In this document: one piece after another, positions 7,356-14,955 of the stretch
How the letters are laid out: the number at the start of each line of letters is the position of its first letter
Numbering within the stretch: position 1 is the first letter of the stretch
Origin: Eubacteriales bacterium
GTDB taxonomy: Bacteria > Bacillota > Clostridia > JAQUNY01
Length of the DNA stretch: 17,783 bases
Assembly: GCA_028717405.1 (NCBI GenBank)
Contig: JAQUNY010000017.1
Span: forward strand, 1-17,783
Direction: 5' to 3'
Program-made: the position numbers and the translations under genes
The notes under the pieces: generated by a model
The model's input: the letters and a program-made list of their open reading frames with translations, nothing else
Database searches by the model: none
What the model was told of the DNA's origin: nothing

Positions 7356-8360
7356 TCAGTCACCTTTAAAGGTAAGGCTGTTCAGACATTTTGCCAGGGT
7401 TTCTGAGTATGCGTCAAAAACATCTGCAGGTGTGAGCATACCCATGGTATTATAGCAGGTCATATGCATCGTATCTACACCATTGGCATAGTAAGTCCCG
7501 CTGTCAATCAGAGCAGTGGACAGCACAATTTTACACTGTGCTCCTGACGGTCCGGCACAGCTTGCCCTGGCTATTGTTTCAACAGCTCCGCTCGATGCAA
7601 ACATTCCGTCGAAATCTTCCAAATGATCCACCACAATATTATTAAGTGTAGTAAAAGTAGATGTCCCATGTAATTTCTGATATTCGATACACTGACTCCA
7701 TACCGAAAGCAACCCCCGCGCGGATCTGTCAGTCATGACCGGCGCTGCCGAATATACACCTGTCGTGTCGATCATTTTCCACACAGCTGAAGCTTCAGCC
7801 GATTTCAGGAAAGGCTCCAGCTTTCCATAATAAAATATCTGCAAATCTACGTTAACAGGATCAGTTACTCTGAACCAGAAGTCAGCTTTACTGCCTCCGC
7901 TTTCCATCTTCCACCCTTTGGGAATGGTAAGTTTAAATGTACCCCCGTCATATTCCTGTGTTACAAGTGCCGCAGGCGCCTTTGTCGCGGTCCCTTCCGC
8001 AGGGGTTGTTTCGCCGGATCCCCCCGTTCTCTCAGGAGCAGCAGCCGTATATCCTGCGATTGTCCTTCCGGGTGCTGCCACAGTAGCCGAACCTGATGCT
8101 CCGGTGTAGCCTGCAGTACCTTCCGGTGTCCTTATCCCTGTATTCAGGGATGTCGAGCCCGGTGTTATTATCAGACTGCTTCCCGCGCTGTCTGATTTTC
8201 CGGCTCCGGATAATGTCCCCGGGTCATTGCCGATTCCAAGGCCGCCTATTTCACGGCCCCCTGAATCACATCCTGACAATACCGATACCAACACCGAAAG
8301 TGAAATACAAATACATAAAATTGCATAAAAGATTTTTTTTGTGAGTCTGCGTGTGCTCAT
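7356..8360 (-). CDS. lipoprotein with Gly/Ala/Thr/Pro-rich linker and PsbP-like C-terminal domain
   Basis: 334 residues of unknown specific function. The N-terminus has basic residues, a hydrophobic stretch and a lipobox VLSGC with lipidation Cys31, so it is anchored on the outer face of the membrane. Residues about 32-135 are a low-complexity Gly/Ser/Ala/Thr/Pro linker with AGYT-type repeats. Residues about 136-334 form one domain that opens YDGGTFKLTIPKGWKM and ends in an amphipathic helix and SLTFKGD. This outline resembles PsbP/MOG1-like domains and the repeats in the gene upstream. AGGAG lies 8 nt before the ATG at 8360, while the in-frame ATG at 8378 lies upstream of that site. It starts 14 nt after the stop of the zinc-ribbon protein, so the two are co-transcribed. 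Confidence 0.8.
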   Translation of the reverse strand: MSTRRLTKKIFYAILCICISLSVLVSVLSGCDSGGREIGGLGIGNDPGTLSGAGKSDSAGSSLIITPGSTSLNTGIRTPEGTAGYTGASGSATVAAPGRTIAGYTAAAPERTGGSGETTPAEGTATKAPAALVTQEYDGGTFKLTIPKGWKMESGGSKADFWFRVTDPVNVDLQIFYYGKLEPFLKSAEASAVWKMIDTTGVYSAAPVMTDRSARGLLSVWSQCIEYQKLHGTSTFTTLNNIVVDHLEDFDGMFASSGAVETIARASCAGPSGAQCKIVLSTALIDSGTYYANGVDTMHMTCYNTMGMLTPADVFDAYSETLAKCLNSLTFKGD

Positions 8361-8374
8361 TTGTACATCTCCTG

Positions 8375-10051
8375 TCATTGAATATTTCGCAGGGACCAGA
8401 CAAGATCCCCGGCCAGAGTCTTCTGGTCCTCAAGCTGCCCGTCCTGCCCCCCATATGATATAACATACAGGTTCCCGATTTTATCCTTGCCGGCCATCAA
8501 TACATTAGTGTATCCTGCACCGCTCAGGCTGTAGGTTATGTCAGATGCTATAAATTCATATCTTCCCTCTTTCATTGTGTACTGCCTGCCCAGGTCAAAT
8601 TTTACAGTCAGATTCTGAGAAACAACACTGTTGTAATAATTTCTTATATATTCAGCAGGATTGACAACTGCATTTTCATTCGCTATTTTCTCGATAAACA
8701 CTCCGGGTCCGGCTTTTGCTTCATCAGCGTAAAAAATTGTCTTTCGCCCGTCATCTTCGATGCCGCCTTTGACTTCTTCTTCCGCATAAAGTACCTCAAA
8801 GCCATATTTGCTGCTTCTGTAACTCTTAAAGAGTTTTATGTCAGGTTTTTTTATTATCTGAAAGCTTTCAGCACATTTTTCTCCAATCTCGAAAATTGCA
8901 TCATAGCTTTTTACGCCATCCCTCGCCGCGAAACAGATAAAGTAACATCCCCCGGACTCTGTGTCAGCTATGCAAAGACTTCCCGAGCCTTTGAAATTTC
9001 CGGATACCATTGTCATTGGATAACAGTAAAAACTTACTCCGCCATAATAGCGTTCAGTCCCATTTCCAAATTCGGCCGAATCGACCCCGATTTGTGCTGC
9101 CACAAGCCCGGGGACCTCAGCCGCCCTTAAAATAAAATCATTGCGGTCGTATATTGACGCACCTGTCGGATCGCTGTTGGAATATGCGGCGAAAAAAATC
9201 ATGCTTTCGTTATCGGCATAATATCCTATCGGGATTTCTTTTAACTCGAGCATGGCGGGAATATCGATGGCGAAATTCATCTTTTCATGGGTATGTCCTG
9301 TCAATTTATCTCCCATATTTTGAACAACAAAGCCCTGTGACGGTTTCATAGTCAGTATCGCGTAGTACATTGGCGTATTTAGGCTGTCTGCTTCCCCGGA
9401 GCTTGCCGTATACTGGATATAAAAATCATCGTAAAGCTCGAGATAGCGGTCAATAATGACTGTTTCACTGCCGGTATGACATGTATAGCGAACCATATAA
9501 AGCGTTTTTCCGCCAACTGCCACTTCTGATATAGGTGTCAGCGCTGATACCAGATAAGCTTTTTCGACCATTTTCCCAAACTTTGAAAAGTACCTCTCCG
9601 GGCTTATCTTTGCGGACAATGAAAGATGCACCAGTATGTATGGGCTTTCTCTTTTATCCCCGCAGTAGATAAACGCACCGTCTTCCTCAGTCCAGCCTGT
9701 TTTCAGCTCTTCGGGATAAAGGAAAGTGAATTCCTGCAGCTCGTTACCGTTACTGTACAGGCTGAACCCTTGCGGAATATTTTTCGCTGCTCCCACACTT
9801 ATTTCGTTGATTTTGTATTTCGTAAAAAGATCACTGTTTAATATCCAGACCACAGCTGCAGTTATGAAAGCCGCGGCAGTCAGAGCTGCTAATATTAAGG
9901 AGAGATTCCTTTTTGACTTTTTAAGCGGATTTCTTTTTGCTTTGCGGCGATGCTCCTCAACCCTGTCATCAGTTTTGTCTATTACGAAGCAGTAAGGACA
10001 AACCTGAAACATGGATTCGTCATATATGTGGCCTTTATCACATTCCTTCAT
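8375..10051 (-). CDS. zinc-ribbon membrane protein with three repeated extracellular domains
   Basis: 558 residues, function unknown. The N-terminus has a C4-x3-H8-x9-C18-x2-C21 motif (CDKGHIYDESMFQVCPYC), a small zinc ribbon that I recall at the start of several Clostridial membrane and signalling proteins. A basic stretch (31-49) and a single membrane helix (about 49-71) follow, placing the ribbon in the cytoplasm and the rest outside. The outside part looks like three repeats (about 106-238, 258-403 and 415-558). Repeats 1 and 3 open alike (FTFLYPEELKTG / FEVLYAEEEVKG, then EEDG / EDDG), and all end in a helix and a short strand (AILTMKPS, ESFQIIKKP, LVWSLRNIQ). The outline suggests PsbP/MOG1-like folds. 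It lies 81 bp after the protease gene and 14 bp before the lipoprotein gene. Confidence 0.8.
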   Translation of the reverse strand: MKECDKGHIYDESMFQVCPYCFVIDKTDDRVEEHRRKAKRNPLKKSKRNLSLILAALTAAAFITAAVVWILNSDLFTKYKINEISVGAAKNIPQGFSLYSNGNELQEFTFLYPEELKTGWTEEDGAFIYCGDKRESPYILVHLSLSAKISPERYFSKFGKMVEKAYLVSALTPISEVAVGGKTLYMVRYTCHTGSETVIIDRYLELYDDFYIQYTASSGEADSLNTPMYYAILTMKPSQGFVVQNMGDKLTGHTHEKMNFAIDIPAMLELKEIPIGYYADNESMIFFAAYSNSDPTGASIYDRNDFILRAAEVPGLVAAQIGVDSAEFGNGTERYYGGVSFYCYPMTMVSGNFKGSGSLCIADTESGGCYFICFAARDGVKSYDAIFEIGEKCAESFQIIKKPDIKLFKSYRSSKYGFEVLYAEEEVKGGIEDDGRKTIFYADEAKAGPGVFIEKIANENAVVNPAEYIRNYYNSVVSQNLTVKFDLGRQYTMKEGRYEFIASDITYSLSGAGYTNVLMAGKDKIGNLYVISYGGQDGQLEDQKTLAGDLVWSLRNIQ

Positions 10052-10132
10052 TATTTGCTGTACCTCATCTGCTGATACTTTCTTGCAATATCTCTCTTAC
10101 AATGGCTCCTGTTGGTTTCACCACAATGCAGT

Positions 10133-12319
10133 TCAGCCAATTGGCGAAAGTGCCGAGACCGAACCTTCAGACACAGATATATACATGGTATTTTCGTTTG
10201 AAGCCTGCCATACACCATCTGGAGAATAGAAAAGCCAAACCAGGTCTGTTTCAGCAGTTCCATATGCGAAGGCTGCAATAACATTCCCGGTTGGAATGAG
10301 CATAGACACATTTCCATCCGGGTCTGCCCAGGTCGTCCCGACAGATTCTCCGGTTGAAGCATTATAAGCAATCATAAGGTTTAATTTTTCAGCTATTTCC
10401 CGTGACACTTTAAAACTGATCCTGCCACAGCCGGGGCGTGTGCCGGCTGAGGCTGCCAAACCTCTGTCGCCTAAAAGCCGCGCAGCTTCAAAGGCCTCTT
10501 TTATTATACTTTTGTATTTGCTGTCAAGGCCGTTGGTTTCTATACTCATAACCAGTGCCACATATAATTCATCATACCCGGAACGCGGAGTTATCAGGCT
10601 GATCGACGTCACCCATGTCGAACGCTGCTCCTCCAGGCTCATTCCTGCTTCATGGAGTTTGCAGGCAACCTGTGAGAGAAGACTGTTGTTGTAGTGCACA
10701 CCACCATTGTCATTATATTCGGCATCAGGCACAGCCGCCGCCGGGACATAAAACCTGTCGCCGATATATTCAGGCTGTCCGTACGAATTGGGATTACTCA
10801 TTGAACGCATGGCTTTACCGCTGTTTTCAGCTACCAGCCAGGATAAGTCGGAGGTCGATCCCATATACATCTCACAAATATTCCCGACAATGTCGCTATA
10901 GGCTTCATTTATGGCTCCGGTCTCGTTGGAATATATCATTCCGCACATCGAACTTGTTGTTACCGCGTGTGTATATTCATGGCAAACCACATCAAGGCAT
11001 TCCCCGTAATTATTTGCTTTGCTCGCTCCGAAGCAGGCCCATCCATAGTGCATTCCTGTATAGCAGGCATTATCGACGGGGACCCTGTTTTTATCACAAT
11101 AATCAACACATACCATAATGGGCGTTCCAAAGCCATCTACGGATTTAATGCCCATGTCATTATAAAAGTCGTAGGCGTTAATATACTGATGATATGTTAT
11201 AAGGTGATTATGATCCCATCCTGTATTGTCCTTTGACGTTATGAAGTCAAACCTGTCCGCAAAAAACATTCCGTAGTAATCAGCAACAATAATCATCCTG
11301 GCGGTGTCGGCAAGATAATATATGTCATCGCTTCTACTGTATGCCACAGGGACTGTAAGATTTTTTTCAGTTCCGTCATGGAGAGTCACTGTGCCTGTAT
11401 AAGTCTTCTGCTCAAGGTTTTTAAAATATTCGGAGGCTTTATTTACATCTTTTCTGTCTGTAGTCAGTGTTGCCACCGGTAATCCATATAAATACCTGCC
11501 GTCATAGCTGACAAAATGTTCATAATACATCATGTCAAATGTTGAGGCAGAGGCACTTGGATTGGATGTGTATACAACAAAAGCATGATATGTTACATCA
11601 TGTATAGATACTGCAACCTGCGATGTATGTTCACCGTAATATGTAATATCGTAGCCTGATAACAGAGTTTTAACAATGTTCTCAGCATCCCGCGCTGTAA
11701 TTGCCGGCGCTTCTTCTGCAATTCCAAGGTCAGGTGTAAATGAGTTTGACAGCCCTGCGGTGTAGCCATCAGGTCCGATGACAACACGAAGTGTGGCATG
11801 GCGGACTGTTACATTACCGTAACGCTGCTGGAAGACATAATATGTATATCCGTCATCGTCCTTCTCTCCAAAGACGCAGAAAAATTCAGATCCGGCTTTC
11901 AAACCTATCAGAGATGCCACACCGTTAAGTGATTTAACAGCGTCTTCATAATCTTCAATTTTTTCATCATAGTACCGGCCTTTGAGGAAAGTCAGATATC
12001 CCTCTTTGCTGTAGACAAGCATTGCCTTACCATCATTCATTTCCTGTATATCATTTTCGTCAAGCTGCTTTGAATTATTAAAATTTTCAGAAATTACCTC
12101 ATTGGAGTCATCGCCAGCCGGCGCACCGATGCTGCCTTCACCCATGAGGTATTCATTTGGTTTAAGCTCAAAAGTAAGATACTGCTGTGAACATGCCGAA
12201 ATCCCAAGCGCAATCAAAACCGCCATAAATAAAAATGCCATTGTTATTATACGAATGTTTTTATTCTTTGAAATCAAGGAGCAGCCTGCTCTGCTTATTA
12301 TGCCTGTCCTGTTGTACAT
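10133..12319 (-). CDS. M4-family (thermolysin-like) metalloprotease lipoprotein
   Basis: About 728 residues. The N-terminus has a long hydrophobic segment ending in ISAC with lipidation Cys43, so the enzyme is probably a membrane-anchored lipoprotein rather than freely secreted. Residues about 90-280 fit FTP and PepSY-type propeptide domains that inhibit and fold the enzyme. The catalytic domain has HEYTH (447-451, catalytic Glu448), the third zinc ligand Glu472 in GAINEAYSD, and the transition-state His542 in DNGGVHYNNS. About 100 residues after the peptidase domain are unassigned. The catalytic domain holds about nine cysteines, unusual for M4. The ATG at 12319 is preferred because the predicted transcript starts near 12339 and AGAGG directly abuts the ATG at 12331. 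It is the first gene of the surface cluster. Confidence 0.92.
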   Translation of the reverse strand: MYNRTGIISRAGCSLISKNKNIRIITMAFLFMAVLIALGISACSQQYLTFELKPNEYLMGEGSIGAPAGDDSNEVISENFNNSKQLDENDIQEMNDGKAMLVYSKEGYLTFLKGRYYDEKIEDYEDAVKSLNGVASLIGLKAGSEFFCVFGEKDDDGYTYYVFQQRYGNVTVRHATLRVVIGPDGYTAGLSNSFTPDLGIAEEAPAITARDAENIVKTLLSGYDITYYGEHTSQVAVSIHDVTYHAFVVYTSNPSASASTFDMMYYEHFVSYDGRYLYGLPVATLTTDRKDVNKASEYFKNLEQKTYTGTVTLHDGTEKNLTVPVAYSRSDDIYYLADTARMIIVADYYGMFFADRFDFITSKDNTGWDHNHLITYHQYINAYDFYNDMGIKSVDGFGTPIMVCVDYCDKNRVPVDNACYTGMHYGWACFGASKANNYGECLDVVCHEYTHAVTTSSMCGMIYSNETGAINEAYSDIVGNICEMYMGSTSDLSWLVAENSGKAMRSMSNPNSYGQPEYIGDRFYVPAAAVPDAEYNDNGGVHYNNSLLSQVACKLHEAGMSLEEQRSTWVTSISLITPRSGYDELYVALVMSIETNGLDSKYKSIIKEAFEAARLLGDRGLAASAGTRPGCGRISFKVSREIAEKLNLMIAYNASTGESVGTTWADPDGNVSMLIPTGNVIAAFAYGTAETDLVWLFYSPDGVWQASNENTMYISVSEGSVSALSPIG

Positions 12320-12345
12320 ATCAATTTTCATCCTCTGGTTAACAC

Positions 12346-12354
12346 ATTATAGCA
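12346..12354 (-). promoter_or_regulatory. extended -10 promoter of the protease cluster
   Basis: TGCTATAAT on the minus strand is a perfect -10 with the TGn extension. No good -35 is seen 16-18 nt upstream, consistent with an extended -10 promoter. Transcription would start near 12339, leaving about 20 nt before the ATG at 12319. Confidence 0.65.
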
Positions 12355-12461
12355 TCCTGATAATCACATTTATGTAATCGCATCAAATTAAATCTGCCCG
12401 GCTGTTGTATGGGTTTCCGGCCATGACTCGATTGTAGCATTATGACAACATGCTATCAAGT

Positions 12462-12493
12462 ATCATTATACGCGGGAATCATTATACTCGGGA
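12462..12493. repeat. 16-bp tandem duplication after the LarA-like gene
   Basis: Two adjacent 16-bp units, ATCATTATACGCGGGA and ATCATTATACTCGGGA, differ at one base. They start just past the stop codon of the LarA-like gene (12497-12499). Confidence 0.75.
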
Positions 12494-12496
12494 ATC

Positions 12497-13777
12497 TCAT
12501 ACATATGCACTGAGGTTACCTTCGCCATTGAAAGCAAAAGGCAGGGGCTTGCCCACAATTTCAACTCCCTCTTTCCGGACTGCTTCCTCAAGCATAGGCT
12601 CGGATATCCAAATATCCTCCAGATGAAGTGAATCAGAAATATGGATAATACGCAGGCCGGCATCTCGGTTACCACCTGTACATGCCTTCACTGCAGCTTT
12701 GATTGCAAATTCGTCATTTCTGAAATGCATGGGGATCTTTATTATATTCAATACCAGGGACGTAAGGCAGTTCGGATATGATGCATCGGTTGAGATTTTG
12801 TTTACTGCGCGGTCTGTTGTTACATCAGCCATTCCTATCCCTACAGCGTTGCCGCCGGATTCATCCGTGAGGTCAAGTACAGCAACCCTTTCCGAGCTGA
12901 AGCCGCCGCTTGCGTATGGCGTCGCCCATGTACCTGTTATATTTGGATCCATTCCATCACCGCTGATATTTTTTCCAATACGGTCAACTATCAGGACGTC
13001 TGCAGTATCAAACCTTATTGAGGGCATCCTTGTTTTCGCGATTTTCAGCAATTTTGGTTCCTCTGTAATGATTTCGGGGGGAGTAAGCGCTTTAATCATA
13101 TATGTTTCATCAAAAGCGTTTTCAATAATCCCAACTCCGAAAAGTATTTTACAGTTTTTAAGGATGGTTTTCCCGAAAGCCGGAACCATTTCGGCCATCA
13201 GCTTAAACCCGTTTTTGTGGCATGCCTCCGCCCCGTATTGCTTGCCAAGTCCTATTGCCATCATTTTCATCAGGCCGCTCTCATATGGGCCTCTGAAAGC
13301 CGTATGAGGTTTTATGCGGTTTATTACTATGATGCCGTCTGCTTCAGCAGCATGCTTGTCTATATATACTTCCTGCCCGTCAGGAGTCGTGCCCGTCCCT
13401 GTGATTTCCATAGATGAAATGATTTCACATCCACAATATTTTTCAGTAATGCCGTAATCCCCAAGTATTGCAGCCTGACCTTCTGATGTTGCCCCTCCGT
13501 GGCTTCCCATCGCAGGTATAATAAAAGGTATTGCCCCCTTACTTCTAAGGTATCCGGCAACCGTCTTCAAAACCAGGGCAATATTACTAACACCGCGGCT
13601 GCCGGCTGTCAGGCAGATGCGATGGCCTGCGCAAACCTTTGAACTGATTTCAGGCTTTTCAAGTTCAGATAAAACGGCACCCGCAACATCGGTGATTTTT
13701 GCCCTGTCAAAATGCTGGCGTACTTGTATCATACGCGGTAACTCAACCGTTCTCAGAATATCTTCTGCTACGCTCAT
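12497..13777 (-). CDS. LarA-like (lactate racemase family) nickel-pincer isomerase homologue
   Basis: 426 residues. LarA isomerises 2-hydroxy acids with a nickel-pincer nucleotide bound to a lysine. The present protein keeps the pattern: His93 in AMGSHGGAT (LarA His108), His158 in RIKPHTAF (His174), Lys171 in SGLMKMMAIG (the cofactor lysine, Lys184) and His187 in AEACHKNG (nickel ligand, His200). The Lys-to-His spacing of 16 and the His93-to-His158 spacing of 65 agree with LarA (16 and 66). It is therefore probably an active cofactor-dependent racemase or epimerase, but the substrate is unknown and the overall sequence is far from true lactate racemases. The cofactor-synthesis genes larB, larC and larE are not in the window. 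No strong ribosome binding site is seen before the ATG (GGGAAGGTG is about 18 nt away). Confidence 0.8.
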   Translation of the reverse strand: MSVAEDILRTVELPRMIQVRQHFDRAKITDVAGAVLSELEKPEISSKVCAGHRICLTAGSRGVSNIALVLKTVAGYLRSKGAIPFIIPAMGSHGGATSEGQAAILGDYGITEKYCGCEIISSMEITGTGTTPDGQEVYIDKHAAEADGIIVINRIKPHTAFRGPYESGLMKMMAIGLGKQYGAEACHKNGFKLMAEMVPAFGKTILKNCKILFGVGIIENAFDETYMIKALTPPEIITEEPKLLKIAKTRMPSIRFDTADVLIVDRIGKNISGDGMDPNITGTWATPYASGGFSSERVAVLDLTDESGGNAVGIGMADVTTDRAVNKISTDASYPNCLTSLVLNIIKIPMHFRNDEFAIKAAVKACTGGNRDAGLRIIHISDSLHLEDIWISEPMLEEAVRKEGVEIVGKPLPFAFNGEGNLSAYV

Positions 13778-13807
13778 ACAATAATACCCGTTTCACCTTC
13801 CCTTATT

Positions 13808-13861
13808 TCTGCAACAGGAATATTTAATCTTACTTAAATATTCTGACAACATATTTGCAGA
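13808..13861 (-). promoter_or_regulatory. nested inverted repeat in the leader of the LarA-like gene
   Basis: The inner dyad (13818-13843) has perfect 10-bp arms GAATATTTAA / TTAAATATTC around a 6-nt loop. An outer perfect 7-bp pair TCTGCAA (13808-13814) / TTGCAGA (13855-13861) encloses it. In the transcript this could fold as a two-part hairpin upstream of the ribosome binding region, while in DNA it could be an operator. There is no U-tract, so it is not a standard terminator. No known riboswitch class was recognised. Confidence 0.55.
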
Positions 13862-13877
13862 TTATTAATTCAGCAAC

Positions 13878-13907
13878 ATTATATCAACATTAATAAAGAT
13901 GCCGCAA
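13878..13907 (-). promoter_or_regulatory. promoter of the LarA-like gene
   Basis: A perfect TATAAT (13878-13883) is preceded after 18 nt by TTGCGG (13902-13907), a weak -35. Transcription would begin near 13871, giving a leader of about 93 nt that contains the nested dyad at 13808-13861. Confidence 0.6.
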
Positions 13908-13955
13908 TGATATATATGCTTATTGATATATATGCTTATTTATACATATGCTTAT
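13908..13955. repeat. three 16-bp tandem repeats (iteron-like)
   Basis: Units at 13908-13923 and 13924-13939 are identical (TGATATATATGCTTAT). The third (13940-13955, TTATACATATGCTTAT) differs at two bases. They lie directly upstream of the -35 of the LarA-like gene promoter. A TTGACA on the minus strand (13956-13961) abuts the array but lacks a good -10. Confidence 0.8.
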
Positions 13956-14032
13956 TGTCAAGTGTCTGAATTGAGTACAGCCCACTTCGCCTGATTGTTT
14001 ATACCAAGCTGTAAGGCATGTATGACGGAGAC

Positions 14033-14060
14033 TCAATAACTTGGAGCTCCAAATTATTGA
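14033..14060. repeat. 28-bp near-perfect palindrome
   Basis: Arms TCAATAAcTTGGAG and CTCCAAaTTATTGA pair at 13 of 14 positions with no spacer, centred on GAGCTC. It is followed by an A-rich tract (about 14060-14090) on the plus strand. Neither strand has a T-run after it, so a terminator is unlikely. A binding site or cruciform is possible. Confidence 0.7.
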
Positions 14061-14092
14061 AAAGTAAATAAAATAAAAGTAAATAAAATATA

Positions 14093-14121
14093 TTGTTAAC
14101 AATTATAAATTGTTGTAAAAT
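14093..14121 (+). promoter_or_regulatory. promoter with embedded operator-like dyads for the esterase operon
   Basis: TTGTTA (14093-14098), 17-nt spacer, TAAAAT (14116-14121). The spacer holds a perfect inverted repeat AACAATT-ATA-AATTGTT (14098-14114), overlapped by the palindrome TTGTTAACAA (14093-14102). A repressor bound here would block RNA polymerase. Transcription would start near 14128. Confidence 0.65.
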
Positions 14122-14160
14122 AATGGCAAAGACTAAATTTTTCAGGGCGGAGGAATAAAA

Positions 14161-14949
14161 ATGGCCTATATTCAAATGAATTTCCTAAGTCACTATCTCC
14201 ACATGAATCATGATATCAGCATCATACTGCCGGATAAACCGTCCGGCACAGAACCCCGCGATTTTTACGGGAACGGGCGCAAATATAAGGTATTGTGGCT
14301 TTTACACGGAGCAAGCGGCAATCATACGGACTGGATCCACAAATCCAAGATCGAGCTCTACGCACGTGAGAGAAATCTCTTTGTAGTAATGCCAAGCGCT
14401 TACAACACCGGTTATTCCAACTGGAATGATTTCGCAATGGGTTTTTCTCTGTGGGATTACCTGACCGAAGAGCTTATGCCTGTGGTATATGGGTGGTTCC
14501 CCGTTTCCAGCCGCCGTGAGGATAATTTTGTCGCGGGGTTGTCCATGGGAGGCAGGGGTTCACTTAAACTCGCAGTCAACTACCCTGAGAAGTTTGCGGC
14601 TGCCGCGGTCCTTTCAGCATCGCCCCAGAATCCACATGACATCACCAATGAAAAATACAAAAAGGTGCTTCAGCGCCTGATTGATAATTACGGTTCTCTG
14701 GAAGCATATCTGGAGTCATGTGAAAATGTCTGGGATAAGCTTGCAGATCTTTCAGGGAAGGATGTCCTGCCACGTCTTTATATCGCGATGGGCACCGAAG
14801 ATTCGGCTTATCCCGGTTACCTCAGATTTAAGCAATATGCAGAATCCATAAATCTCAAGGCCACATTTGAAGAAGGCCCGGGCGGTCATGAGTGGCGCTT
14901 CTGGGACACTTATATAGAGAAAGCTCTGCAGTTCTTCGACGGATGCTGA
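14161..14949 (+). CDS. alpha/beta-hydrolase esterase (esterase D / EstA-like)
   Basis: 262 residues of the putative esterase family (esterase D, S-formylglutathione hydrolase, tributyrin esterase and feruloyl esterase relatives). Visible features are the oxyanion-hole strand WLLHGASGNHTDW, the nucleophile Ser128 in GLSMGGRG, Asp214 in GTEDSAY and His243 in GGHEWRFWD, i.e. a full catalytic triad. No signal peptide, so it acts in the cytoplasm. It most resembles tributyrin esterases of Gram-positive bacteria, which deacylate short-chain esters, perhaps acetylated sugars. GGAGG (14149-14153) lies 7 nt before the ATG, and the promoter at 14093-14121 drives it. The next gene follows after 6 bp. 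Confidence 0.88.
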   Translation: MAYIQMNFLSHYLHMNHDISIILPDKPSGTEPRDFYGNGRKYKVLWLLHGASGNHTDWIHKSKIELYARERNLFVVMPSAYNTGYSNWNDFAMGFSLWDYLTEELMPVVYGWFPVSSRREDNFVAGLSMGGRGSLKLAVNYPEKFAAAAVLSASPQNPHDITNEKYKKVLQRLIDNYGSLEAYLESCENVWDKLADLSGKDVLPRLYIAMGTEDSAYPGYLRFKQYAESINLKATFEEGPGGHEWRFWDTYIEKALQFFDGC

Positions 14950-14955
14950 TCGCAA

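Noticed and set aside
10615..11118. 167-codon plus-strand frame inside the protease gene
   Set aside because: It is antisense to a well-supported M4 gene, lacks a ribosome binding site and shows no recognisable protein features.
12435..12455. Hairpin TAGCAT...ATGCTA as a terminator of the LarA-like gene
   Set aside because: Six pairs, 9-nt loop and no T-tract after it on the minus strand.
12699..13307. 202-codon plus-strand frame inside the LarA-like gene
   Set aside because: It mirrors the coding periodicity of the minus-strand gene. No start signal or family similarity was seen.
13908..13955. CRISPR array
   Set aside because: Units are 16 bp, directly adjacent, without spacers, and no cas genes are present.
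14093..14114. Rex-type redox operator upstream of the esterase
   Set aside because: The half-site TTGTTAA is present but the second half TTAACAA overlaps it instead of following a 4-bp spacer.
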